A stretch of DNA of 64,000 nt from contig JAPFFF010000012.1 of assembly GCA_039105265.1 (NCBI GenBank), positions 806,001-870,000 on the forward strand. Reading direction: 5' to 3'. This DNA comes from Tritrichomonas musculus (taxonomy: Eukaryota > Parabasalia > Tritrichomonadida > Tritrichomonadidae). The translations under genes and the position numbers were made by a program. Of this stretch, positions 51,263 through 61,084 are shown one piece after another. The notes beneath the pieces were generated by a model, which did not search any database, was not told where the DNA came from, and saw only the letters and a program-made list of their open reading frames with translations. Each line of letters starts with the position of its first letter. Position 1 is the first letter of the stretch.

Positions 51263-52744
51263 AGAAGGGCGCAAGCAGAAAAAATTATCGTTTTTCTCTC
51301 AAATATATTTTTATGTTTTTCCATTAAATATTTATTCTTATTTTATAATTAATATAAATATATAAAGTAATATTTAATTGCAAATTAATTATACTAATAT
51401 TAATGTGTCATCTTTTCTTTAAATTAGAGAAAACATAAAATAAAAATAAAGATTTATTTTACTAAAATCTGTAGGTTAAATTGTGATAAAAGTGGCTCAG
51501 ATTTTAATAAAATCGTAAACTATAATTATATTAGTTAAAATATACTACTTATCATTATAAAATTTCAAGATATAAAATTCGAAAATTGAACTTTTTCAAA
51601 GATCCATCTTTTTTTTTTCTGAGTATCATTCTCAAATAATTCTGAGCGTTCAATTTATTTCTGAATATCATTCTCAAATATTTCTGAAAAAAAATAAAAG
51701 TTATTAATACAAATTTGAATAAAGTTGTCAGAACTATTTGTGATAATGATAATCGTTGGAAAGTTATCAGGCACAATTTTAGTAGATACGAATATGTCAA
51801 CAGAGATGCAGAAAATATATTTATACCACCCAAAACAAAACGATTGAATTATGGCGGTTGCGTTTTAAAAAATGGAAATGTTGATTTTAAATTCAATCAT
51901 TCGCCATATGAATTGGCTGATTTATTATTATCATTTGTTAGAATTAAAAACAATTTTGATGTTAATTTAATGATTGAATTTATTCATGCCTTAGAAGTAT
52001 TAGTTAACGATGCTCCATATATAAAAGTGCCAATCCCAAATCCTAATAGTGGTGAACAAATAATGAGTCGTCTTATAAATATAAATAATATTTACAATGC
52101 AAGGAAAGAATGGAATCAAGATGAAATTAATCAGCTTGATCAACTTCTTTGTACTTATTATCACTTGGATCTTAATCAATTAAGTCAATATTTTAAATGC
52201 CCGGTTGATAAACTTGAAGCGTTAATAATTGAAAGAAAAAATGTTTTATCACAAAGACCTTGGTCAACTAATGAAGATAGAATTATGTTTCAACTGATGA
52301 ATACTCAGATTTCTGATAAGAGTTTAGCAAATTATTTTTTATGTAGAAATGTATTTTCAATTAGAAAAAGAAGAAGAGAATTAAAAAAAGTCCAAATGCT
52401 GAAAAAACAAAATAAAGAATCAGATAAGTCAATAATTATAATCAATTTTTAATTATTTAAATTAAAAAATAAAACATTAAAAAATATATTATTTAATTAC
52501 ATTTTTTATTTAAATTTATTTTATATTGTTTTTAATATATTTTCCAAAAAAGATTTTTTTTATTTTGAATGAAATACCTAAACTTTTTGAATAAAAAACG
52601 TTTTTTGCAAGTGTATATTAATATCTTCAAAAACTATAATAAAAAATTTTATATTAAATAAAAATTAATATATTTGATATATTTAATTGATATTTTTATA
52701 TCATATATTTTTTCAACATAATTAATTTCTGCTTGCGCCCTTCT
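51263..52744. mobile_element. TIR element with 8-bp target duplication carrying a SANT/Myb-like gene
   Basis: Inverted ends AGAAGGGCGCAAGCAGAAA (51263-51281, and its complement at 52726-52744) are flanked by the same eight bases ATATTTTC (51255-51262 and 52745-52752). Eight-base duplications point to hAT or another 8-bp group. The 1,482-bp interior has no transposase but holds a SANT/Myb-type coding region at 51688-52452. Either the element captured a gene, or the SANT protein is a second gene of a two-gene transposon that has lost its transposase. Confidence 0.8.
51688..52452 (+). pseudogene. SANT/Myb-like DNA-binding protein gene inside the element, no start codon
   Basis: The frame is open from 51688 to 52452 but has no ATG at its beginning. 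The first clear coding sequence is NLNKVVRTICDNDNRWKVIR. Residues near the middle (WNQDEINQLDQLLCTYYHLDLNQLSQYFKCPVDKLEALIIERK) and the next segment (RPWSTNEDRIMFQLMNTQISDKSLANYFLCRNVFSIRKRRREL) look like two SANT/Myb helix-turn-helix units in tandem, with Trp at the start of each and a basic third helix. The end is Lys-rich. Upstream (51600-51687) similar-looking sequence continues beyond a stop, with a duplicated ATCATTCTCAAAT word, so the 5' end seems decayed. DNA binding is expected from the fold. Being inside the transposon, it may bind the element ends. Confidence 0.6.
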
Positions 52745-52752
52745 ATATTTTC

Positions 52753-53437
52753 TAATAAAATTTGAATAAAAAAAGAGCGTTTATTATTGTTTTTTTTAGA
52801 AATCAAATAAGATCTCTCTCAGATATACAGGATTTTAAAAGGTTGGAAGCACAAATAAGTCAATATAATGGTACAATATGATATAGTTGATGCATTGTTC
52901 AGTAATATTGAAGAATCTTAACATGTTTTGAAGTCAAAAATGTTCTTAAAACTAATTTTTCCACAAAACAGAAGAAAAATAAAACACTCTTTGTACCATT
53001 TGGATGACTTAATACCTAATTGATGGCAAAAATCTTTTTCATAGTCAACATATTTTTGCAATATGCAAAATGTAGAAATATTTTGCAGCAATTTCTTAAT
53101 AAAAATTAATTTTATATGAAAATCATCTTGAATTATTATTATTATCTTTTTTTTAAAATCTAATATTTCCATTTACAAAAAAAAAAAAAAAAAACAATAA
53201 AATCATTAAAAAAATTTGGTAATTCTAAGTTATATATATATATGAATAAATTTTTCCTGATTTAAAACCATTAATCAAAAATTTTAACAAGATATATTTA
53301 TGCTATATATTTACTAATATAAATGAACTTTTTGAAAACAATTGAGAGCTCTCTCAAGAAGTATAAGGTTTTTTCTGAAGATTTAAAGGTTTATAGAATT
53401 ACTCTATTAATTTTTTTTTTTTTATTTCATTTTTAAG
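52753..53437. other. Spacer
   Basis: AT-rich. Holds AACTTTTTGA at 53326-53335 and a 17-base inverted match (53357-53373) to 51117-51133. A third copy of the motif (52581) is inside the preceding element. No gene recognised. Confidence 0.4.
53427..53432 (+). promoter_or_regulatory. Initiator of the RRM gene
   Basis: TCATTT with +1 A nine bases before the ATG at 53438, a perfect trichomonad Inr context. This shows that the broken gene behind it once had a normal promoter. Confidence 0.55.
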
Positions 53438-54000
53438 ATGAGATTTTATAGTAATATCATTAGTGTTGTCTTAAAAAATATTCCTTTCTATACTGATGAG
53501 CATTGAAAGGAAATTTTGCTCATTGATGAAGCATTTATTAAAAATTTTTTAAAATATTACAGAATCATTGATAGATCAGACGCAATTACATTTAAAAGAA
53601 AAAAGAATTTATTTAATGAAACAGAGTATCGTGCATACATCAAATTTCAATCATTGGATGAAGCCAGGAATTTAATAATGGCATCTAACTTCACAATAAT
53701 CGATTCATTTAGCATTCAAATGTGGATTAATGATGAAAAAGCAAGAAAATGATGAAAAGTGGAAAAGGAAGGATAGTAATCAAGAATTTACTAGCTGATA
53801 TTGAAGCAAATCAACTCTATGAAAGCCTTTCATTATATGGAGAAATTATCTCATGCGATGTTAGAAAAGAAAAAGATGGTGCCAGTAATTGTGCTGTACT
53901 ATGTTTCAGAAAAGAAAAGGATGCAAAAAAAGCTGTTCCTAGTAACTTATTCAATGGTAATCCTGTTGAAATTCATTTATTAGATTCGGATGAGCAATAA
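53438..54000 (+). pseudogene. Two-RRM RNA-binding protein gene with a stop and a frameshift
   Basis: ATG at 53438 opens VVLKNIPFYTDEH, the first strand (RNP2) of an RRM. A TGA at 53504-53506 interrupts, and the same frame continues KEILLIDEAFIKNFLKYYRI to TEYRAYIKFQSLDEA (RNP1 position) and ends at 53752. The second RRM follows in another frame from 53749: GRIVIKNLLADIEANQLYES, GEIISCDVRKEKDG, NCAVLCFRKEKDAKKA. The pair resembles the tandem RRMs of poly(A)-binding proteins. TGA in place of a Trp codon and a one-base shift are both single changes, so the gene is recently dead, or the assembly has errors. No tiny intron with the GTAT...CCAG pattern explains either break. The initiator upstream is intact. 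Confidence 0.7.
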
Positions 54001-54973
54001 ATTTATTTGTTTTTGTTTGAATAAAGATTTATAGTTCGGATTTAAATATTTAAATTGATTTATTAGGTTGTATACTATATTTCAAAGTATGAAAATCAAA
54101 ACACTAGTGGTACATTTTAAGCAAGATATCTTTCATTGTTATTTTTCTTCAAAATTACTAAAAAAAAAAAAAACAGTGCTTGATTAATAATTTCGCATAA
54201 TATATCAGTTTAAATATTTTTTACGTTGAATATACGATCAATATTAAATTTATCTATTGAATATTTCATAAATATAACATCAAATAATAATTATATTGTA
54301 AACGGTTATTCCTCATGTGATATTAATTTAATTGTATTATTATTTTTTTAATTTCTTCTTTTTTAATTGAGAAATTGATGTTTTGTTTTATACTATACAA
54401 AAGAGAATCAATCATGAGGCATAATAAAACATTATTCTCCATTAATCACTATTATTATCAGCAATAAGAGACAATTTTAAGGTGGAAAAAACCTTTTTTG
54501 TTTAATTTCCCCAAATTAATTCATTGTTCAATCTATTTATTATAATTGTTTATATCAATCCTTCTAAAATCTGGTTTGATCTTATTAAAAAAGATGTTTT
54601 ACATCATATTTTTCAAGTTTCTCCCAATAAATTTTAAAAATATTTTAATACAAGATATTCAAATAGTGAAATATAAAAAAGCAAAGAGCAATAATAAAAA
54701 AAAATAATGAAAGAAAATTATATAATGAAAAATATATAATGTGAATAAAAATAATTAAGCAAGAAAATGATAATGATGAAGAATAACGAGAAGATGAAAA
54801 ATCATAGGAAGAAATTGATGAACAATGAAAATAATGTTTTTTGATAGAGTATTAGTTTTAACTATTAATAATTGGGTAGGAAAAAGTGATCTTTTTCGAA
54901 TTTTAATAATATTTATATTGCAAAAGTAATTATTAAAATTATTTATACAATCCTCTTATTGAATAAACAGTGA
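54001..54973. other. Intergenic spacer between convergent genes
   Basis: About 970 AT-rich bases with A runs and no recognisable gene, RNA or repeat pair. Confidence 0.45.
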
Positions 54974-55408
54974 TCAATATTTGTCGTATTGATCAAATTC
55001 GCTTTCTTTAATGAAATGCATATATCCAGATGGTGAAATCTCTTCTTGAAGCAATAATTTTAATGAGATGAAGTGATCTCTTTGCATTATTCCAGTTTGA
55101 GAAAATTCTCCTTTGCATGAATGCTTGATAATTTTAACAATTTGATCGACGGCTGTTGTTAGCAAGGATTCAATAACAAAATTTGATGTAGATGGTGCAG
55201 TCAAAATAATAATTATAGAGCCAAGAGTACGAGTTCCGATTGCAATATTGTCGAAAAGTAAAAATGATGGTAATTCATTATCGCCGGGAGGAAGAAGTTT
55301 AATAAGTCTTTCGATGTATTCGCTCCAATCAATTGAATTTTCAACTCTATGAGAACAGTAAAGGATTTCTTTAGTTTGGCTAATAATTAGAAGAGAATCT
55401 ACTTGCAT
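54974..55408 (-). CDS. Longin-fold coat subunit, probably coatomer zeta-like
   Basis: 144 residues. The start MQVDSLLIISQTKEILYCSHRV is a longin-type first hairpin. Then come FLLFDNIAIGTRTLGSIIIILTA, matching the central strands of small coat subunits, and VIESLLTTAVDQIVKIIKHS, the long helix that in zeta-COP reads LSSVLQGFFDAV. The end (MQRDHFISLKLLLQEEISPSGYM) resembles the helix and acidic Asp-Glu segment near the zeta-COP C-terminus. Small sigma subunits of adaptor complexes share the fold, but the strand and spacing look closer to zeta. It would be part of the COPI coat for Golgi-ER transport. Length is close to the family (about 175) and the start ATG is the first in frame. Confidence 0.6.
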   Translation of the reverse strand: MQVDSLLIISQTKEILYCSHRVENSIDWSEYIERLIKLLPPGDNELPSFLLFDNIAIGTRTLGSIIIILTAPSTSNFVIESLLTTAVDQIVKIIKHSCKGEFSQTGIMQRDHFISLKLLLQEEISPSGYMHFIKESEFDQYDKY

Positions 55409-56441
55409 ATATATTTCAATTTCTGGCGGTTGTTATTAAATAAAAAAGAATACTTTACAACATAAAAATAAACTTTTACAGATATTTATTTTTTACGTAT
55501 ATCAAAAAATAATGATTAAAAAGAATATATTTATTCCATTCTAAGTTGCATTTTTTTGATATATTTTTAAATATAATGATATTAAATATTTGTGAAAACT
55601 TTTCAAATTCATTATTTATTTTAAAAACCATTAAAAAACACTAAAAATAAATAAAAAAAGATTTGAAAATTGTAAAGCAATCAATATTCTACATTTGCCA
55701 CAAATGCTATCAAATGCAGTGAAATGAGATAGAAATGGGGAAAATGAATTAAACCTTCAAAATATATAAAAATGAAGAATTATTTATTACACTAAATACT
55801 TCTAATTTGAAGGAAATATAGTGTTACAATATTAGTTGACTTTGCTCTATCAAATAAAGCAACTTGATACTAAATTATGGACGAAAACTTTGCCTTTATT
55901 TTATTCAATAGCTTCCTTAAATCAAATTCTTCAAAAATCAGCAAAATCAAAATATGAATTATCACCAAATTTTGCTAAAAATATGATTTAACGAATTTTT
56001 AAACTAGTTCACAATTTTATATACAGATTTAAAAATGAGAAATAATGTTGGTATGAAACAGATTTTTATTTTTTTATATAATATCAAGTAGCCGAACAAA
56101 TGTTTTATCAAACATGGAATCAATATTAAAATCCATAAATAAATATGATCTTCAAGCAACAACAAAGGATTTGTACTTTTATTTCTTTTCTACTTTTTGC
56201 CAAGTCTTATTGATTTGGTATTGAATTTATTCAGATTTTGAATTGGCTGTCGAAATTATCGGCTGTGAAGTATAGAAAAAGTTCTTTATAATGACTAATT
56301 TCTCAAAAAAGTAATGCAAGGAAGACAGAATTATTTCGTTGATGTGTCTAAGCGTTTGAATCACTTCCTCATGCATCGGTTATGGTGCAGGTTGGATATG
56401 CAAATGAATAATAATTCAAAAATGTTCTAAAGTTCGCCTGT
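55409..56441. other. Intergenic spacer
   Basis: 1.0 kb, AT-rich. No gene, no paired repeat seen. It lies downstream of one reverse gene and upstream of another, so it carries the promoter of the zeta-COP-like gene. Confidence 0.45.
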
Positions 56442-58433
56442 CTAAATGATTGACCCGAAATATTCAAGCGCAGAAAAAGACAAAATATAATGACGATTCG
56501 GATCACTGTGTGCATTTCTCCCTGTTTGCCGAATTCGAAGATATCTGTAATATTCGTTATGGTCAAGTTTTTCTTGAATGGCAAATGTGTGAGTGACACT
56601 TTTGTAATTTAAAACGTTGACATCTTGCCGAGAATCAAGAACTTTCCATTCGCTTCCTGTGTTTGAGCCTTCAATTACCCAATTTTTAGGATGCCAATCG
56701 CCTGTATCATATGGCTTTGATCTGATTGAGTAATGTGTTGGGCGGACCTTCCGTCCTTTGAAATCGTATCTCAGCCAAGAATTTTCTATGTTTTTAGATG
56801 TAAAACGCGTTTCTTTGTTGTCGAGGTCAACTGCATATTTTGGATGACGATTAGAAGAACCTCCATAATCTGATGAAGCAGTAACTTCAATAGCGCCTTT
56901 GTCGTGCACGTTGCCGCCGTATTCTCTTGTTAGCTTTCTGATGATTCCATTAAGCTGGTCAAATTTAGCCTTATACTGAATGAGGACGCAGTCATGAATA
57001 TCTTCACACACTTTTGATATTTGCTGAACACATTTGAAAGACTCTTCATTCTTTCTAGATATTTGCTGAACGTTATTGAATACGTCTTCATTCTTCTTTG
57101 ATATTTGCTGAACGCAGCTATGAATATCACCGTCTTTCTTAACTATTTGCTGGACGCTGCTGTATGTGTTGTCACTCGTTTTGCTTATTTTCTGGATGTC
57201 TTTATGTATTTCGTCATTTTTATTTGAATTCAATTGAATTTTATTTTGAATGTCATCACCTTTTGTAGATATCTGCTGTGCACATTTGTATATCTCGTCA
57301 TTCTTTCTAATTACTTCCTGAACATTACTGAAAACGTCTTCATTCTTCTTTGATATTTGCTGAGCTAATTTTTGAATGTCATCCTCTTTTTGAGACATTT
57401 GCTGAACACTGTTGGAAATTTCTTCGTCTTTTTTAATTATTTGCTGAACATTATTGAGAACATCGCCATTCAGTCTAATTATTTGCTTGGCATCGGTATG
57501 AATATCTTCATCTTTTCTAATTATTTGTTGAATGAAGTTGAATGTTTCTTCGTTCTTTTTAGATATTTGCTGAATTTGATCGTGGATTGCATTTAGTTGG
57601 GATGGTACTTCTTTATTGTTTTTCATCGTTTCATATTTGTTAGAAAGATCATTAACATTATTTTCAATTTGTCCCATTTTTTCTGAAAGTGCTTGAATTC
57701 CCCTTTGTATGTTGCTTACTTGCTCAAATAAAGGTTTTATTTCATTTATGATTTGTTTTCTCGTTTCTGAGATGTTTTCGTTAATCGAATAATCCGTAAT
57801 TGGAGCAAAACCAAAACGTTCTTCTCGTTTTGAAAGAGCATCTTGTAAAGATTGTTCAGTTATTTTTGTTGCTTTGAGTGCTTCTAAAAGAACGCAATAA
57901 TGCTGATTATTGTTATTATTTGTAATGATATTGGAAATGAATTGATAAGCTCGATCTTGGTTATTTAATACTCGCTTGTTATGATTAAAAATGTTATATA
58001 ATGAACAAACTGGAATTTGGGCCATATCTTCAAAATATATTTGAAGAAAATAATCAAGATTTTTCGAAATAAATTCTTCACTAAGATTTTTATTGCTTTT
58101 ATCTGATTTAGCGTTTTGCAGCATTGATTTCTCTTTAATTTGAACAAATTCTGATTTTGAAAGAATACCTTCAATATTTTTATTATTAAATTCTACATTT
58201 AATAAAAGATAGTCATAATAATTGTTTATGTCAAGCGAGAGTTCTTCATTGCTATCAAGCAAATAGTTTAAAAATGATTGAAAAACTTGATTATCAACAT
58301 TAGATTGAATATAGTATTTGCCATTGTCCAAAATTTCATCACTGATTTTACCCTGAATTTTGCTCATGAAACTTTGGTTCGCACGAAAAGGAAAATCTTG
58401 TCCATTAAGTAGGAAAACATAGCTCCGACTCAT
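56442..58433 (-). CDS. BTB-like / 14-residue coiled-coil repeat / discoidin (F5/8C) protein
   Basis: 663 residues. Residues 1-110 look like a BTB/POZ-type fold (FLLNGQDFPFRANQSFMSKI, then YYIQSNVDNQVFQSFLNYLL). A helical BACK-like segment follows to about 230. Residues about 280-490 are fourteen units of 14 residues on the pattern Q-I-S-K-K-N-E-D-V-F-N-N-V-Q, two heptads each, so one long regular coiled coil. The last 150 residues are an F5/8 type C (discoidin) domain: GAIEVTASSDYGGSSNRHPKYAVD, TRFTSKNIENSWLRYDFKGRKV, THYSIRSKPYDTGDWHPKNWVIEGSNTGSEWKVLD, YYRYLRIRQTG. That fold usually binds sugars or lipids. No signal peptide, so it is probably cytosolic. This architecture recurs in trichomonads as far as I know. 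Partner unknown. Confidence 0.82.
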   Translation of the reverse strand: MSRSYVFLLNGQDFPFRANQSFMSKIQGKISDEILDNGKYYIQSNVDNQVFQSFLNYLLDSNEELSLDINNYYDYLLLNVEFNNKNIEGILSKSEFVQIKEKSMLQNAKSDKSNKNLSEEFISKNLDYFLQIYFEDMAQIPVCSLYNIFNHNKRVLNNQDRAYQFISNIITNNNNNQHYCVLLEALKATKITEQSLQDALSKREERFGFAPITDYSINENISETRKQIINEIKPLFEQVSNIQRGIQALSEKMGQIENNVNDLSNKYETMKNNKEVPSQLNAIHDQIQQISKKNEETFNFIQQIIRKDEDIHTDAKQIIRLNGDVLNNVQQIIKKDEEISNSVQQMSQKEDDIQKLAQQISKKNEDVFSNVQEVIRKNDEIYKCAQQISTKGDDIQNKIQLNSNKNDEIHKDIQKISKTSDNTYSSVQQIVKKDGDIHSCVQQISKKNEDVFNNVQQISRKNEESFKCVQQISKVCEDIHDCVLIQYKAKFDQLNGIIRKLTREYGGNVHDKGAIEVTASSDYGGSSNRHPKYAVDLDNKETRFTSKNIENSWLRYDFKGRKVRPTHYSIRSKPYDTGDWHPKNWVIEGSNTGSEWKVLDSRQDVNVLNYKSVTHTFAIQEKLDHNEYYRYLRIRQTGRNAHSDPNRHYILSFSALEYFGSII

Positions 58434-58859
58434 TCTTAAAATGTGCTCATTTCACCTCCTTTTTTATTTGGCATAAATTTATTTGGCATATTTCCAGAAA
58501 TTTTCCACATTATATTGAAATCAGTTTTTTTATTCAAATCCATTAACATCATTGTTGTTGTAAAAGATTATTTATTTGAATTCATTGATATTTATAACTC
58601 TTTAATCTTTCTTTTGAATTAAAATCCAAAATTTGTCCCAAAATGGAAAATTTTTCCTTCAATTCTATCTTTTGAATAACAACACAATTTTGGGAACTTT
58701 TTTGAAAATTTTTCTTTCAATTTTTAAAATTTTATGAATTTTTAAATAATAAGCTTATACAAAGATAAATTGCTATTGTAGTATCACAAACAAGAAATTT
58801 ACTCCATAAAACTTTTTTATATAATAAAGAATTTTTAAAACTATCATTTATAATATATT
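58434..58859. other. Intergenic spacer
   Basis: 426 bases, AT-rich. TTTATTTGGCATAAATTTATTTGGCAT is a local tandem word near 58465-58490. No gene. Confidence 0.4.
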
Positions 58860-60038
58860 TCATATAATAACATTGTTGATTCCTTGAATAATGTAATCTG
58901 CTGAATGCCTAGCAGCAAGAGCTTTAATAACGCTTAGTCTTCCGTAGTCGTCTGGATTTATTTCACCAACTTTCTTCATGAAAATCGGTAGAACACTAAA
59001 GAATGTTTTGGTGAACTTTGATTCAGTATCGTGCATAATTTGATCAAGATTTAGTGGGTCAAGATGCCTGACAAGCATCTCTAAAATGATTTCAAGTCGT
59101 TCTGAAAGAGCCTTATTTCTGATGAGTTGAAGACGAGCTCTTGTTCTGACGCCTGCTAAAGACTTCTCAGCGTGAAATCTGAGAATTTTTTCTGTAGCTG
59201 CTCGAGGTTGTATAGGTTCAATAACACTTTCATTATTACTGAGTTCTAAAGTTGTATTATCTAATTTTCCAATAAATGTTGAAAGAGAGAGATTTTTAAT
59301 TGAATCATCACCATAATACATTACATGAGATAATTTTGTTTCTTTTTTAAGTGTATTGTAAGCTTCTTCAACTTTAAGAGACGAATCTTGATCAAATAAT
59401 TTTATAACACGATTTGAAAATTCATTTGAAAGATAGTTATCTAATATAATATCATAGTTATCTGGATTTGATTGTTCGGACTCATTCGCTGCTGTTATAA
59501 TAGCTAAATTAGGAGCTGTTAAAAATTGTGCAACCGATCCTGAATAACAAGCTTCTATAAAGAAAAGGCATTTTTTATAAAGATTCCGTTCAGCCGCAAC
59601 AGAGAAAGATTTTGCCAATTCATCAGCCAAAATATCTGGTCCATTTTCTGGAGTTCCAAGAAAGCCTGGCCCACCATGATTTATATAGTAAATAAATACA
59701 TAGTCTTCGCTTGATGTTGGAAGATTTGAGATAGCATCATAAAAAGCTTGCGCAGTTATTGTTGATCGTCGATAATTTATGGCATCAGGGCCTGGATATA
59801 CATTTATTTTATGATCATCTGAATGAAATACCTGGCCTTTAAATGGATTGCTATAATCAGTTGCAATATCATCATATGCGTAAAGAACTATATTTGTTTT
59901 ATTAAAACCATGGTTTAATAATTGACGGTAAATTGTATAAATATCTGCTTGATGGCGATAATTCCAAATTGTTGAAGATCCACAATAAAGAAGAGCAAAT
60001 CTTTTACTAGAAATAAAACAGCATAACAAAAAAAGCAT
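58860..60038 (-). CDS. Legumain-like asparaginyl endopeptidase (peptidase family C13)
   Basis: 392 residues from the ATG at 60038 (the frame is open a little further, to 60062, without ATG). Signal peptide MLFLLCCFISS. The catalytic pair is present: His-121 in YYINHGGPG and Cys-164 in FIEACYSGS. YAYDDIATDYSNPFKGQVF and the YPGPDAINYRRSTITAQAFY stretch are the legumain substrate-pocket motifs. The GPI-transamidase branch of the family differs here, so legumain is preferred. The C-terminal 110 residues correspond to the inhibitory prodomain region. Legumains cut after Asn or Asp in lysosomes or at the cell surface. Trichomonads use them as secreted or surface proteases in cell adhesion and nutrition. 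No transmembrane or GPI signal is seen at the C-terminus. Confidence 0.88.
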   Translation of the reverse strand: MLFLLCCFISSKRFALLYCGSSTIWNYRHQADIYTIYRQLLNHGFNKTNIVLYAYDDIATDYSNPFKGQVFHSDDHKINVYPGPDAINYRRSTITAQAFYDAISNLPTSSEDYVFIYYINHGGPGFLGTPENGPDILADELAKSFSVAAERNLYKKCLFFIEACYSGSVAQFLTAPNLAIITAANESEQSNPDNYDIILDNYLSNEFSNRVIKLFDQDSSLKVEEAYNTLKKETKLSHVMYYGDDSIKNLSLSTFIGKLDNTTLELSNNESVIEPIQPRAATEKILRFHAEKSLAGVRTRARLQLIRNKALSERLEIILEMLVRHLDPLNLDQIMHDTESKFTKTFFSVLPIFMKKVGEINPDDYGRLSVIKALAARHSADYIIQGINNVII

Positions 60039-60345
60039 TTCAAGAAAAGCTAACCTTCTCAATTCAAATTTCTATATTTAAATTCAATTAAAAATTTTTT
60101 ATTCTTTCAATTTTTAATAAAGAGGGTTCATTTATAAAAGATATTAATATAAATTTATATTAATTAGTTTAAATTTTTTCATTAAAATTATATATATTTA
60201 TTCATAAAAACAATAATTGTAATTAATATTGGCAAAAAAAAAGTTTTACATTAATTAATATCAGAATAAATACTTTTTTTGCTTTTGAAAGAAATATTTA
60301 ATAAACTTTTGAATTTTTTGAAAATTATAAAAAAATAAGTAGTTA
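60039..60345. other. AT-rich spacer
   Basis: Very AT-rich sequence between the legumain gene start and the GC-rich patch. No gene seen. Confidence 0.4.
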
Positions 60346-60530
60346 TATATTTGCCACGATTTTTGCACTTCGTTCAAAAACCGCGTCAAATATATCCCAT
60401 CCGCGACCCCAGCCCCGCTATGCCAGGTATGATCCCCCACTCCCATTAATGATCTTCCACTGGGCTGCTCTCAGGATTCCTCTCAACGCTCTGCTAGGAA
60501 GGAGGTCCCGTATCGTTAACATCAAAAAAG
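60346..60530. other. Sharp GC-rich patch
   Basis: About 180 bases with far higher GC than the flanks (CCGCGACCCCAGCCCCGCTA at 60400-60419). On the reverse strand it gives protein-like sequence (for example RALRGILRAAQWKIINGSGG). No tRNA, rRNA or snRNA fold recognised. The AT content changes abruptly on both sides. It may be the end of the mobile DNA that fills the rest of the window, or a relic of one of its genes. Confidence 0.4.
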
Positions 60531-60562
60531 ATATAGAAAAAGTTTTTAATTGTGTGGTTTAC

Positions 60563-61084
60563 TTAAAGGCAATCGTTTGCATGGCATTCAATTGGATAGT
60601 ATATCCATCTTGTGTAAAATCCTATTCTATTAAATAAATGCTCTGCATATGAATCTAGAAATTGGTACATTCCTCTTTGAGGGTCCATTAGGGTCCAATC
60701 AATTGTGGTATTTGGGAAAAATTGAAAGAATCTGGTAGAAATGCTCGTAAAAAGATTTTCATCGAAATTGAATTTACATTTGACTATATCAAGGGTTGTT
60801 TCAAACATTTTTTGTCGAATTTCGATGCATTTGTGAAGTTCACGATAATAATTTCTGGTAAATTCTTGCTTTGGGCCAATATTGAATGGTGTATCTTTTG
60901 CTGTTACAATTTTGCATAAACTCTGGTACATATAGTCATCTTCATTTAAATCTAAATCTTCTGGGTGTTTATCGATAAGATCTGATAGGTTCTCTATTGG
61001 GTAGTTCTCTGTAGGCTCTACGTTGGACTCGGAGATGGCGAACATAAGTAAAAATGATGTGATGAGGTGAGCACGAAAAATCAT
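60563..61084 (-). CDS. Secreted or membrane-associated hypothetical protein of the terminal cluster
   Basis: 173 residues. It starts with a clear signal peptide (MIFRAHLITSFLLMFAISES). The mature part has an acidic start (VEPTENYPIENLSDLIDKHPEDLDLNEDD) and then four Cys spread over helical sequence (SLCKIVTAKD, LHKCIEIRQKM, VKCKFNFDENL, IECHANDCL). I recognise no family. It reads away from the coiled-coil gene at 61232, across a short GC-rich spacer that probably serves both. Codon use and context differ from the host genes to the left, suggesting it belongs with the following genes to one mobile unit. That is inference. Confidence 0.5.
   Translation of the reverse strand: MIFRAHLITSFLLMFAISESNVEPTENYPIENLSDLIDKHPEDLDLNEDDYMYQSLCKIVTAKDTPFNIGPKQEFTRNYYRELHKCIEIRQKMFETTLDIVKCKFNFDENLFTSISTRFFQFFPNTTIDWTLMDPQRGMYQFLDSYAEHLFNRIGFYTRWIYYPIECHANDCL

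Noticed and set aside
53438-54000. Tiny introns as an explanation for the RRM gene breaks
   Set aside because: No GTAT...TCTAA..CCAG segment is present at either break.
60449-60637. Forward frame of 62 codons through the GC-rich patch
   Set aside because: No initiator, overlaps the reverse gene end, composition not convincing.
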